A DNA stretch of 64,000 nt from Streptomyces hiroshimensis (GTDB taxonomy: Bacteria; Actinomycetota; Actinomycetes; Streptomycetales; Streptomycetaceae): positions 1-64,000 of the forward strand of contig NZ_BMUT01000007.1 of NCBI RefSeq assembly GCF_014650335.1. The letters are read 5' to 3'. Position 1 is the first letter of the stretch. Each line of letters opens with the position of its first letter. The notes beneath the pieces were generated by a model. The model was not told the DNA's origin and ran no database searches. It saw only the letters and a list, made by a program, of their open reading frames with translations. Shown here piece after piece: positions 42,396 through 51,417 of this stretch. A program made the position numbers and the translations under genes.

Positions 42396-43708
42396 CGGGT
42401 CAGCCCCGTCTCCCGGGAGATCCACGGCAGTTGCCTCTCCAGGCCGGGCCGCCAGACCTGCCAGCTGTGCCCGCCGGGGAGCAGGACCCACTCGGCCCGC
42501 ATCCCGGCCTTGACGGCCGCGTCGTAGACCTTCCGCTGCTGCGGCCGGTAGGTGCTGTCGCTGCTGCCGGCGACGAAGGCGGCCTTCGTATCGGGGAAGC
42601 GCTGCCGTGCCATGACGTCGAGGGGGTTGACCGCGGTGAAGGCGGCCTCGTCGCCGCCGAAGGCCTTGTCGACGGTCTTCTGCCGGCTGCCGAGCGTGGG
42701 CGCCTCCTGGCCGGAGATGTCGTTGACGACCCCGTAGACCTGGGGGGCGTTGACGCCGAGCTGGATCGAGCAGGTGCCGCCGAAGGAGATGCCGGAGATC
42801 ACCCAGGAGGTGCGGGCGGCGGCGACCTGGAGGTGGGAGCGGATCCAGTCGGGGACGTCGGCGGCGAGGTAGGTCTGGACGTTGCCCAGCCGGGAGTCGA
42901 GGCAGAGGGTGTTGGCGAACTGGGAGCCGAGCGGGTCGACGACGACGACCACGGGCGCGAGGCCGCGGTGCTCGCGGGCGAAGGCGTTCATCATGTCGAC
43001 GAGCCGCCCGGAGTTGATCCAGTCGTCGGGAGATCCGGGCTGGCCGGCCATGAGGACGACGACGGGGAGCAGGGGGCGCGGGATGGCCCGGTAGGCGGGC
43101 GGCAGGTAGACGTAGGCGCTGCGGGCGTCGAAGCCGGACCGGGTGCCGGGGACGGACGACTTGGACAGGGTGCCGTTCTCCGGCATGCCGGGAGGCGGGC
43201 GCCAGACGTCGGCGACGGTCTTGCCCGCGGGGACGCGCAGGGCGGGTTCGGTGCGGCCGGTGGCTTCGGTGATGCTCGTGGTCTTCGTCAGCCAGGAGTT
43301 GAGGGCGGAGCGCGCGGTGGGGTACTGGTCGAAGTGCCGGTTGACCTCGGAGGCCCCCAGGAGCACGACCAGGAGGCCGGCGAGGGCGGCGCCGGCCCGG
43401 TACCGGGGGCGCAGCAGCGGGATGCGGAAGGCGGCGAGGCAGACCCCGAGGACGGCGATCCCCGCCCAGATCACCACGCTGAGGGGCAGGGGGTCGGGGA
43501 AGGGCTGCCACCAGTCGTCGACGGCGGTCCGCAGGAGCCAGGTGAGGACGGCGGCCAGCAGGACGGCGAGCGGGGCCCACCGGGTCCACCAGGTGCGGCG
43601 GCGGGAGAAGAGGAGCACCGCGAGGGCGCACAGACCCACGGCCAGCAGGGTGACCGGAATCCATCCGCTCACCAGGGACCAGTCCAGCGGGCCTGCCGCG
43701 ATCCGCAT
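42392..43708 (-). CDS. Membrane-anchored alpha/beta-hydrolase esterase
   Basis: The product is 438 residues. The ATG at 43708 is chosen because CAGGGAG is about ten bases upstream; earlier ATGs lack this. Four membrane segments (VTLLAVGLCALAVLLF and others) occupy the first 120 residues. The extracytoplasmic part is an esterase/mycolyltransferase-type alpha/beta hydrolase with nucleophile Ser in ISGISFGGTCSIQ, later Asp and His (LLPGGHSWQVW). It is translationally coupled to the lysyl-phosphatidylglycerol synthase, as hydrolases are in some lipid-modification operons, so an aminoacyl-lipid or lipid ester substrate is possible. Confidence 0.82.
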   Translation of the reverse strand: MRIAAGPLDWSLVSGWIPVTLLAVGLCALAVLLFSRRRTWWTRWAPLAVLLAAVLTWLLRTAVDDWWQPFPDPLPLSVVIWAGIAVLGVCLAAFRIPLLRPRYRAGAALAGLLVVLLGASEVNRHFDQYPTARSALNSWLTKTTSITEATGRTEPALRVPAGKTVADVWRPPPGMPENGTLSKSSVPGTRSGFDARSAYVYLPPAYRAIPRPLLPVVVLMAGQPGSPDDWINSGRLVDMMNAFAREHRGLAPVVVVVDPLGSQFANTLCLDSRLGNVQTYLAADVPDWIRSHLQVAAARTSWVISGISFGGTCSIQLGVNAPQVYGVVNDISGQEAPTLGSRQKTVDKAFGGDEAAFTAVNPLDVMARQRFPDTKAAFVAGSSDSTYRPQQRKVYDAAVKAGMRAEWVLLPGGHSWQVWRPGLERQLPWISRETGLTR

Positions 43709-43904
43709 CCGACGCATCTCCCTGAAAATGCTACATATCTCCATAAAGGCAGCAACTCGGGAACGCACGCCGGCAGCAGCTCGGCAACGCACGCCGCGGC
43801 TCTTGCCAGTGGCCGGGCCCGGTGGGAGATTCTCGGTGGCCCCGTCCGGCCGTTCAGCCGAATGCGTTCTCCTTCACAAGAGATGCCTCCATAGGAGATG
43901 CCTC

Positions 43905-44864
43905 GTGTCCACGACGTCGAAAGGGAGCGGCAGAGCCGGCGCACTCGCCCTGCCCCAGGCCCCCGACGGATTCCGTAAGGTCCTCAAGGCGTTGCACGCC
44001 CGGGCTCCCCTGCGCAGCGCCCGGCTGCCCGCGGAGCCGCCGTGGCGGAGCCGGTTCGTCTCGACCGGCGCCGCCGGGCCGGTGACCTCCCTGCAGGAGT
44101 TCGGCTATCGCGAGGAAGAGCTGTGGCACTGGAAGGGGCGGGCCGACGCCGCCGCCCTCGCAGGACCGTGGCGCGTCCTGACGGACGAGGGCCTGGACTG
44201 CCTCGCCACGGTGTGCGGGCAGCTCGAAGTGGCGGCGCAGGACGCCGGGTTCACCGCGACGCGGCGGCTGCGCGCCGCCGACCTGCTCTCGCCGTTCATC
44301 GCCCGCATGATCCGCGACCGGGACTTCCTCCTCGTCTGCTCCAGGCTGGTCGGCATTCCGCTGATCCCCCATCCGCTCCGGTTGCCCACGGCCCAGATCA
44401 ATTACGGCGAGGGCCGCGGGCGGCAGGGCGGCGTCCGCTGGCACCGCGACGGCATGGACTACGTCTTCACCATTCAGCTGAGCGGCTACGAGGACTACGA
44501 GGGCGGCCGGTTCACCTACTTCCGGGGACGCGCGGACGAATTCCCCGGCCCGGGGCGGGAGGATTCCCGGTTCCGCGAGGCGGACTGCGGGGAGCGCGGC
44601 GCGACGCTGTTCCTCCACGGCAGCCGTATCTTCCACGCGGTCACACCCGTGACGAAGGGCCGCCGGGTCACCCTGGTGATCTCGCTCTTCTGCCCTTATT
44701 TCGCGCGCCAGGATTCGAATACGTTCTGGCATCTGGCGGCCGACGACGGGATTGCCGCCACCGTTCCCGGCTGGCTGCGCCTGAAGTGGCCGGTGCGGAA
44801 TCCCGCCGTGGATTACGGCCTGCGCGCGGGCAGCCCGGTCATCACGTGGGACGACCTGCGCTAG
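43905..44864 (+). CDS. 2-oxoglutarate/Fe(II)-dependent oxygenase
   Basis: The product is 319 residues from the GTG at 43905 with AGGAGA upstream. The iron triad is His180 and Asp182 (RWHRDGMDYVF) with His244 (GSRIFHAVTPVTKGRR), and Arg254 is placed to bind 2-oxoglutarate. It is a prolyl-hydroxylase-type fold. Such enzymes hydroxylate unactivated carbons in peptides or small molecules. It directly precedes the peptide/radical-SAM/carbamoyltransferase cluster and could be part of it, but a 478-base gap makes that uncertain. Confidence 0.82.
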   Translation: MSTTSKGSGRAGALALPQAPDGFRKVLKALHARAPLRSARLPAEPPWRSRFVSTGAAGPVTSLQEFGYREEELWHWKGRADAAALAGPWRVLTDEGLDCLATVCGQLEVAAQDAGFTATRRLRAADLLSPFIARMIRDRDFLLVCSRLVGIPLIPHPLRLPTAQINYGEGRGRQGGVRWHRDGMDYVFTIQLSGYEDYEGGRFTYFRGRADEFPGPGREDSRFREADCGERGATLFLHGSRIFHAVTPVTKGRRVTLVISLFCPYFARQDSNTFWHLAADDGIAATVPGWLRLKWPVRNPAVDYGLRAGSPVITWDDLR

Positions 44865-45343
44865 GCCCGGGGCGTGCACGAAGGCGCGTCCGGCGGGCGC
44901 CGGGCGCGCGCGGGCCATCCGGCGCGCTCCCCCGCGTACGCGCACGGCCGCAATGCCGCGGGCAGGGAAGAGCGCCGGGCGGCGCAGGAAAAGAGTGGGC
45001 CACAGATCAACTTCCCTCCCGGCGCCGTTCCCCTCCCGGACCGTAACGGCCCGTAAAGCGCTGGCATTTGATCCATGCCATGCACATGCATATCCGGCAA
45101 GGGGAGCGGAAGGGCCGCTTTTCGCATGATGCCTGGTGAGGCCGGAATCCCGCACTCACCACACGGCCGCCCGCACCCTTTTCGAACAGGAATCCATGTC
45201 ATCCGTATGGTCATCACATCGCCCTCGATCAAGTAATACGCTCCGAAAAAAGTGGCCGGAACAAATATCCCTCGGCCCAACCCGGCCATGATTCGCTGAC
45301 CGCGTATGTACGCATACCGCCCGACCACGGCGAGGAGAGACTG
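44865..45343. promoter_or_regulatory. Long intergenic region upstream of the peptide gene
   Basis: The 479 bases contain no convincing gene. The A/T-rich second half (45100-45300) holds the likely promoter. A small inverted repeat, GTATG-TACG-CATAC (45304-45317), lies 27 bases before the peptide start and could be an operator. GAGGAGAG follows it as the ribosome-binding site. Confidence 0.4.
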
Positions 45344-45511
45344 ATGGCCGAAGTCAAGAAGATGATCACTCCGACACCCACGGCGTCGTCGCGTCCCTGC
45401 GGGTTCGTCTCGCCCGACAAGGGCAACGCACCGACGATCACGCCGGTACCGAAGGCGGAGTCGGTCTGTACGGACGCCTCCGGGACGAAGGCGCCGGCCA
45501 CGCCCGCCTAG
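45344..45511 (+). CDS. 55-residue peptide, candidate RiPP precursor
   Basis: An ATG seven bases after GAGGAGAG opens a 55-codon frame ending in TAG. The product begins MAEVKKMITP and is rich in Thr, Pro, Ser, Ala and Lys, with cysteines at 19 and 42 and no signal peptide. The middle reads GNAPTITPVPK and the end KAPATPA. A short gene followed by a hairpin and then a radical SAM/SPASM gene is the standard layout of a RiPP precursor. Ser/Thr and Cys offer targets for hydroxylation, carbamoylation, crosslinking and disulfide formation. The core position is not clear. It resembles no precursor I know. Confidence 0.72.
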   Translation: MAEVKKMITPTPTASSRPCGFVSPDKGNAPTITPVPKAESVCTDASGTKAPATPA

Positions 45512-45533
45512 CCGTCCCGGCGCACCGGTTCCG

Positions 45534-45570
45534 ACGGGCCCGCCGCGATCCACGCCCGCGGCGGGCCCGT
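45534..45570 (+). terminator. Attenuator-like hairpin after the peptide gene
   Basis: ACGGGCCCGCCGCG (45534-45547) pairs perfectly with 45557-45570 over a nine-base loop, 23 bases after the peptide stop and 101 bases before the radical SAM gene. Without a T tract it may terminate only partly, giving excess peptide transcript, as is usual for precursor genes. Confidence 0.65.
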
Positions 45571-45670
45571 TCCACGAGCGCGCTCCCCGGCCCGGAGCCC
45601 GCGGCACGGATGACCTGCCGCGCCCCCGGCCACGTTCGATCCCGCACCGTTTCCAGGAGGAAGTCCACCG

Positions 45671-47230
45671 ATGTCGGCTCCGGTTTACCAGTCCTCCCGC
45701 TACGTCCGTACGATGCGCACCGCCCAGGACCGTGACTTCGCCCGGTTCGGCGGCCGGCTCGACGCCTACGACGGCACCGAGCGCACGGTGGCCTTCCACT
45801 CCCTCTTCGGCAACGCCCGCCTGGTGGACCGCGATACGGTCGAGCTGCTCCGCGAGGCCGCCGGCGGCATCCCCCTGGACCTGCTGCGCGAGCGGGCGGG
45901 CCGCGAGGCCGTGGACAGCCTGATCGAGGCGCAGTACCTCGTGGAGGCCGGGCACGACGAGGCGGTGCAGATCGACGAACTCCTCGCCGCCCGGGGCGAG
46001 GCGCTCGGCAGCGGCGTCTTCCACTCCTCGATCCAGCTGGTGCTGACCAACGCGTGCAACTTCTCCTGTCAGGGCTGTTTCGCCTACAACTTCGACGGCG
46101 GCGTGGAGGAGCGCAACACCTCCGGGGAGTCCGTCAAGCCCGGCCCGGTCCTGGTCCAGCTGCGCACCGCGCGCGGCGACAGCGCACCGACGCTCGCCCG
46201 CGGCGACTGGAACGAGGGCACCGACGGCGCCCGCAACCCCTCGATGCACATGTCCCCGCAGGTGGCGGAGAAGACGCTGCGGGAGGCGGTGGCGCTGCGC
46301 AAGGCCAACGGCGGCGGCGAGCTCACCGTGTCGTTCTTCGGCGGCGAGCCGACGCTCGCGCGGGGCACCATCCTGCACATCCTGCGCACCTTCGGGCACT
46401 TCCACGACGGCGTCTCGCTCTCCTACGACATGACGAGCAACGGCTCGCGCATCGACGCCGAGCTGCTGCAGGCGCTCGCGGAGTACCGGGTCTCCACCAC
46501 CGTCTCGATCGACTATCTCGTCCCCGAGACCGGCGAGTTCCGCGGCGGGCAGCAGCAGCGCACGCCCTGGCCGGTGGTGCGCAAGGCCATCCTCGACATG
46601 AAGGCCGCGGGCGTGCCCGTCAGCATCACCACCGTCCTGTCGCAGTACACGTGGGACAAGTGGGGCACCCCGCTGATCGACTTCGTCGCCGAGGCCGGGC
46701 TGGACTCCCTGGACGTGATCGTCTCCTTCCAGGCCCGCGAGTTCTTCGAGCGGCACAGCCCGCACGACGTGGCGCAGAGGCTGCTGTCGGCCGTCGACTA
46801 CGGGCGCGAGCGCGGAGTGCAGCTCAGCGGCTACTGGTACCAGACGTTCCAGATGATCGCGGACGAGGCGAAGTGGGCCGCCCAGGCGGACTACAAGACG
46901 TGCCCGGCCGTGGGCCGGCAGCTGTCCATCGAACCCAACGGCAGCGTGTTCGCCTGCAAGGCGACGGCGCGCAAGCTGGGCACCATCGACGACTGGCGGG
47001 GCGTGTTCAACTCCTCGGCCTACCGGGACTACGGCATGCGCGCCTACACCAACGGGCCCGGCTGCCAGGGATGCGAGCTCCAGGGCACGTGCTCGGGCGG
47101 CTCTGCGGGCGCCCTGGAGGAGGAGAACGGATCCATCCAGATCATGTCGCCGGGCTACTGCGCGTACATGCGCGAAGTCGTGCAGGGCCTGCTGGAGCGC
47201 CACCACGCCCAGTTCTGCGCGGGCGTCTGA
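45671..47230 (+). CDS. Radical SAM/SPASM peptide-modifying enzyme
   Basis: The product is 519 residues. The cluster motif is Cys129-x3-Cys133-x2-Cys136 (TNACNFSCQGCFAY), with FFGGEPTL downstream as the GGE motif. The C-terminal SPASM region has cysteines at 411, 429, 465, 468, 474 and 497, enough for two auxiliary clusters. The first 115 residues look like a winged-helix RRE-type leader-binding domain (LVDRDTVELLREAAGGIPLDLL). Such enzymes form thioether or carbon-carbon links in peptides. It is the first gene after the small peptide, so that peptide is the probable substrate. Confidence 0.85.
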   Translation: MSAPVYQSSRYVRTMRTAQDRDFARFGGRLDAYDGTERTVAFHSLFGNARLVDRDTVELLREAAGGIPLDLLRERAGREAVDSLIEAQYLVEAGHDEAVQIDELLAARGEALGSGVFHSSIQLVLTNACNFSCQGCFAYNFDGGVEERNTSGESVKPGPVLVQLRTARGDSAPTLARGDWNEGTDGARNPSMHMSPQVAEKTLREAVALRKANGGGELTVSFFGGEPTLARGTILHILRTFGHFHDGVSLSYDMTSNGSRIDAELLQALAEYRVSTTVSIDYLVPETGEFRGGQQQRTPWPVVRKAILDMKAAGVPVSITTVLSQYTWDKWGTPLIDFVAEAGLDSLDVIVSFQAREFFERHSPHDVAQRLLSAVDYGRERGVQLSGYWYQTFQMIADEAKWAAQADYKTCPAVGRQLSIEPNGSVFACKATARKLGTIDDWRGVFNSSAYRDYGMRAYTNGPGCQGCELQGTCSGGSAGALEEENGSIQIMSPGYCAYMREVVQGLLERHHAQFCAGV

Positions 47231-47242
47231 GGAGCCCGGCCG

Positions 47243-49078
47243 ATGCCGACGATCGGTCTCAACTTCGGGCACGACGGGGGCGCGGCGCTCGCCCAGGCAC
47301 GGGGGCTCCACGTCATCGAGGGCGAGCGGCAGGTGGGGCTGCGCCACGTGTGCGGCGGCAACGCCCGCTTCGCCGGGGAGATCGGCGACTGGGTGAACCG
47401 GCTGCACGCGCTCGCGCGCGGCCCGGTCACCGCGGTCGCCGTCGCCGACTGGTACACCCCCGCCTGCCGGATCCTGCCCACCGGGCTCGTCGAGCTCGTC
47501 TCCGAGGACATCACCTGGAGCCGCCCGGGCGACGCCCTGGCCACCTCCGTGCTGCGCCCGGTCAAGTCCGTGGACTGGCCGCTCGCCGACGGACCCGCAG
47601 GCCCCCTGCCCGTGGTCGCCGTGCGCCACCACTATGCGCACGCGGCCCTGGCGTACCACACCTCCGGGGCGGCCAAGGCCCTCACGCTCGTCCTGGACGG
47701 CACCGGCAACTACGCCGAGTGCGGCATGGTGTGCCTGGGTGACGGCCCGTCGCTCACCCCCGTCCTGTCCTTCAACAACCGCACCGGCCCCCGCTTCGGG
47801 CTGGTCTACGAGGCGCTGGCCCGCAGGGTGCACGGCGGGCAGTTCGACACGGGCAAGCTGCTGGGCCTGGCGGCCACCGGCGCGACCGATCCGGAGCTGC
47901 TGCCCGTACTGCGCACGATGCTCGCCGGGGAGCGCGCCCGGCGTACCGCACCCGGCCTCCTCGCGCCCCTCGGCGGCGAGGCGCCCGCGGGCAGCGCCCT
48001 GCGCTACGAGGACACCTGGTATCCGTACGACGAGGACGCGGGCGGCTACCTCGACGGGCTGCTGGCCGACGCCACCGACGACGACGTGGTGCACTCCTAC
48101 GGCGGGGTGTTCCCCGACGAGATCCGCACCCCGCGCGGGCACCGGTACCTCGTGGGCCACAGCCCGGGCGACCCCGTCTGCCGCACCCTGGCCGCGACGC
48201 TCCAGACCGCCGTGGAGGTGGATCTCGCCCACCTCGTCACCGGGCTGCACGAGCGCTGGCCGGACTATCCGGCGCTCTGCTACGCCGGGGGCTGTGCCCT
48301 GAACATCACGGCGAACACCTGCATCGCGGAGAGCGGCCTGTTCACCCGGGTCTCCATCCCCACCTGCTGCGACGACTCCGGGATCGCGCTGGGCGCGGCG
48401 CTGGCCGTGGCCGCGCCGGAGGACCGGCCGGCGGCCGGCGGCGCCCCGCCGGGGGCGGCGCTGGCCTACTGCGGCCCCGGGCTCACCGTGCGCGACCCGC
48501 TGCGCACCGGGCGGACCCGTCTGACGCTCGCGAGCGACGCCGCCCTCGTCGACCACGTGGCCGGGATGCTTGCCGGGCGCAAGTGCGTGGCCTGGCTGGG
48601 CGGCGGGATGGAGACCGGGCCGCGCGCCCTCGGGCACCGTTCGCTGCTCGTCTCGCCGCACTGGACCGGCGCCCGGCGCCACGTCTCGCAGACCATCAAA
48701 CGGCGCGAGTGGTTCCGCCCGGTGGCCCCGCTGTGCCCCGCCGAGGTGGCCGGCGCGTACTTCACCGGCCCGCTCGACCACACCGACAGCATGCTGTTCG
48801 CGGTGCGCGTCCGCGAGGAGGCCGCGGAGCAGCTCGCCGAGGTGCGGCACATCGACGGCACCGCGCGGCTGCAGACCCTGCACGCCGCCGAGCACCCGCT
48901 GCTGCACCGCCTGTGCCACGCGGTGGCCGGTCACACCGGGCTGCCGATCCTCATCAACACCAGTGCCAACGGCGGCGGACGGCCCATCCTCAACGACCTC
49001 GGGGACGCACTGGAGCTGCTGGACACCACGGCGCTGGACGCCGTCGTCCTGCCCGACGAGCGGGCCGTCATCACCTGA
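47243..49078 (+). CDS. Carbamoyltransferase (NodU/TobZ family), first copy
   Basis: The product is 611 residues, beginning 12 bases after the radical SAM gene. The Kae1-like N-terminal domain has the metal site HHYAHAALAYHTSG and VLDGTGN, and CDDSGIALGAAL later; the YrdC-like domain has WLGGGMETGPRALGHRSLLV. The family makes carbamoyl-adenylate from carbamoyl phosphate and ATP and transfers the carbamoyl group to a hydroxyl. Here the acceptor is probably a Ser/Thr or hydroxylated residue of the peptide. It differs from the second copy in length and details, so the two may act at different sites. Confidence 0.85.
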   Translation: MPTIGLNFGHDGGAALAQARGLHVIEGERQVGLRHVCGGNARFAGEIGDWVNRLHALARGPVTAVAVADWYTPACRILPTGLVELVSEDITWSRPGDALATSVLRPVKSVDWPLADGPAGPLPVVAVRHHYAHAALAYHTSGAAKALTLVLDGTGNYAECGMVCLGDGPSLTPVLSFNNRTGPRFGLVYEALARRVHGGQFDTGKLLGLAATGATDPELLPVLRTMLAGERARRTAPGLLAPLGGEAPAGSALRYEDTWYPYDEDAGGYLDGLLADATDDDVVHSYGGVFPDEIRTPRGHRYLVGHSPGDPVCRTLAATLQTAVEVDLAHLVTGLHERWPDYPALCYAGGCALNITANTCIAESGLFTRVSIPTCCDDSGIALGAALAVAAPEDRPAAGGAPPGAALAYCGPGLTVRDPLRTGRTRLTLASDAALVDHVAGMLAGRKCVAWLGGGMETGPRALGHRSLLVSPHWTGARRHVSQTIKRREWFRPVAPLCPAEVAGAYFTGPLDHTDSMLFAVRVREEAAEQLAEVRHIDGTARLQTLHAAEHPLLHRLCHAVAGHTGLPILINTSANGGGRPILNDLGDALELLDTTALDAVVLPDERAVIT

Positions 49079-49148
49079 CGGCCCCGGTGCCCGCCCCGCC
49101 CCGCCCGCAGAGCACGAACACGAACACGAGTCACAAGGAGCACCGGAC

Positions 49149-50039
49149 ATGGCGAGGACCCAGCTCAGGGACATCCGCAAGGAGCTGCCCCTGCGTGTGC
49201 TGTCCCCCGAGGACTGGGAGCACTGGACCACCCGCGGCTACGTCGTCGTCCGCGAGGCCGTGCCCGCCGGCAACGTGGAGCGGCTGGCGACGGCGCTGTG
49301 GGAGTTCGAGGACATGGCTCCCGGCGACCCCTCCACCTGGTACGCGGGCCGCACGGACAACCAGCGGCTGCCCGGCCACAGCGGGCTGGTGGAGATCTAC
49401 AACCACCAGGCCATGTGGGACAACCGGCAGACGCAGCGGGTGTACGACGCCTTCGTCGACATCTGGGACACCACCGGTCTGTGGGTCGTGATCGACTTCG
49501 CCAACGTCAACCCGCCGAACCGCGGCAGCCGTGCGTTCGGCGGGTTCGTCCACTGGGACGTCGACACCTCCCGGCGGCCGCTGCCCATCAGCTGCCAGGG
49601 CGTGCTCTCGGTCAGCGAGGGCGACGAGGAGATCGGCGGCTTCCAGTGCGTGCCCGGCATCTTCGAGAAGCTGGACGGCTGGCTGGAGGAGCAGCCGCCG
49701 GACCGCGACCCGATGACGCCGGACATCACCGGATACGAGATCGAGACGCTGCGCGTGGACCCCGGCGACCTGATCATCTTCAACAGTCTGCTGCCGCACG
49801 GAGTGCGCCCGAACAGCTCCGCGGACCGGGTGCGTATGGCACAGTACATCTCCATGGCGCCCGCCCTGGAGGACGACGCCGCGCTCCGGGACAGCCGCGT
49901 ACGGTTCTGGCGGGACCGGATCCCGCCGCATGAGCACGAGCACCACGGAAGCCCTCGCAAGAAGGAGCGCGAGCTCTACGGGCGCGCCGAGCTCACTCCG
50001 CTGGGCGAGCGGCTCCTGGGGCTCACGAGTTGGTCGTGA
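49149..50039 (+). CDS. PhyH-type Fe(II)/2-oxoglutarate dioxygenase
   Basis: The product is 296 residues from the ATG at 49149 with AAGGAG upstream. The iron site is His135 and Asp137 (FVHWDVD) with His217 (LLPHGVRP), and an Arg about ten residues later fits 2-oxoglutarate. PhyH enzymes hydroxylate carbon centres in many natural-product pathways. Downstream of a carbamoyltransferase, it may create the hydroxyl group that is carbamoylated. This is the second 2OG enzyme in the area. Confidence 0.85.
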   Translation: MARTQLRDIRKELPLRVLSPEDWEHWTTRGYVVVREAVPAGNVERLATALWEFEDMAPGDPSTWYAGRTDNQRLPGHSGLVEIYNHQAMWDNRQTQRVYDAFVDIWDTTGLWVVIDFANVNPPNRGSRAFGGFVHWDVDTSRRPLPISCQGVLSVSEGDEEIGGFQCVPGIFEKLDGWLEEQPPDRDPMTPDITGYEIETLRVDPGDLIIFNSLLPHGVRPNSSADRVRMAQYISMAPALEDDAALRDSRVRFWRDRIPPHEHEHHGSPRKKERELYGRAELTPLGERLLGLTSWS

Positions 50040-50091
50040 CCGCGCCGGGCGGCGGGGCGGCGGTGCGCGGCCTGACGCGGAGTGAGATCCC

Positions 50092-51417
50092 TTGACCGAG
50101 ACCGGGGCACCGGCCCGCAAGCCCGTGCTGGGCAGCCGCTTCCGCTGGCTGTGGTCGTCGTCCGTGGCGTCCAACGCCGGGGACGGCGTCACCCGCACCC
50201 TGCTGCCGCTGCTGGTGGTCGCGAGCCACCCGCAGCCGATGGTGGTGGCCGGGCTCACGGCCGTCAACATGCTGCCGTGGCTGCTGTTCGCGCTGCCCGC
50301 GGGCGTCCTGGCGGACCGTCACGACCGGCGGCACATCCTGCTGGTCAGCAACGTCACGCGCGCGACCGCGCTGCTGGCGGCCGTCGCGGCGTTCGCGGCG
50401 GGCACGTCGCTGGCCGTGCTCTACGTGCTGTCGTTCGTCCTCGGGATCGCCGAGACCCTGGCGGAGACCGCGGCGCCCGCGATGCTGCCCGACATCGTGG
50501 AATCGGAGCACCTGGAGCACGCCAACGGCAGGCTGTTCGCCCCCCAGATCATCCTCAACGAGATGGCGGGCCCGCCGCTGGCCGGCCTCCTGGTCGGGGT
50601 CGGCGCGACGCTGGCGCTGGCGACGGGCGGTGCGCTCTACGGGCTCGCCGCGGTCCTGCTGCTGGGCCTGGCCGGCGTCAAGGCGGCCCCACGCACCGCT
50701 GCCCCGCCCGGCACGTCCGCGGCCCGGTCCCTGTGGCAGGACCTGCGCACGGGGGTCGCCTTCGTGCTCACACGGGCGGCGCTCACGCGCACGCTGGCCG
50801 CCAGCGCGCTCTACGGCCTGGTGTACTCCGCGACGTTCTCGATGCTGGTGCTGCTCGCCTACCGCACCCTCGGCCTGCACGCCACCGGCTACGGCCTGCT
50901 GCTGACCGCCGGCTCCGTCGGCTCGATCGCCGGGACGTGGCTCGCGCCGCGGCTGGCGCGGAGGCTGCCCACGCTCGTCCTGGCGCAGTGGTCGCTGATC
51001 CTGTCGGGCGCGGCCTACGCGGGGCTGGGCCTGGCGGGAAACGTGGTCCTCGCGGGGGCCGCGATCTTCTGCAACGGCATCTTCATGATGAGCTGGAACA
51101 TCCCGGTCCTGTCCCTGCGCCAGCGGTTCGCGCCGCCGGAACTGCAGGGCCGCGTGATGAGCGTGTCACGGCTGTGCTCGTGGGGAACGATGCCGATCGG
51201 AGCGGCCCTCGGCGGCCTGCTCGCCCGCACCACGTCCGTCACCACCGTCTTCGTCTCGTCCGGGGCCGTCCTGATCCTGGGATCCGTCGCCCTGCTCGCG
51301 CCGCTGCGCCAGGACATGCTCACCGGCGAACAGCCGGAGTCCTCCCGCGTACCGCATCGAGATCAGCAGCAGCACACCGACACCGAAAGAGGAGAGCATG
51401 ACCGCGGAAGCGTATGA
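50092..51417 (+). CDS. MFS exporter
   Basis: The product is 441 residues from a TTG. Twelve membrane segments are visible, with the DHA-type loop motif ADRHDRRHILLVSN between helices 2 and 3. It resembles enterobactin and macrolide efflux proteins of the MFS_3 group. In this cluster it would export the product or confer self-resistance. Its last codons overlap the next gene by 20 bases. Confidence 0.85.
   Translation: MTETGAPARKPVLGSRFRWLWSSSVASNAGDGVTRTLLPLLVVASHPQPMVVAGLTAVNMLPWLLFALPAGVLADRHDRRHILLVSNVTRATALLAAVAAFAAGTSLAVLYVLSFVLGIAETLAETAAPAMLPDIVESEHLEHANGRLFAPQIILNEMAGPPLAGLLVGVGATLALATGGALYGLAAVLLLGLAGVKAAPRTAAPPGTSAARSLWQDLRTGVAFVLTRAALTRTLAASALYGLVYSATFSMLVLLAYRTLGLHATGYGLLLTAGSVGSIAGTWLAPRLARRLPTLVLAQWSLILSGAAYAGLGLAGNVVLAGAAIFCNGIFMMSWNIPVLSLRQRFAPPELQGRVMSVSRLCSWGTMPIGAALGGLLARTTSVTTVFVSSGAVLILGSVALLAPLRQDMLTGEQPESSRVPHRDQQQHTDTERGEHDRGSV

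Noticed and set aside
39873..43664. Possible 1263-residue fusion of esterase and lysyl-phosphatidylglycerol synthase
   Set aside because: The upstream part is in a different frame from the esterase. The synthase has its own ATG at 42395 overlapping the esterase stop by four bases, so these are two genes.
44861..49231. 1456-residue open frame on the minus strand
   Set aside because: It is antisense to the radical SAM and carbamoyltransferase genes, has no motif, and arises from the GC-rich third position of the real genes.
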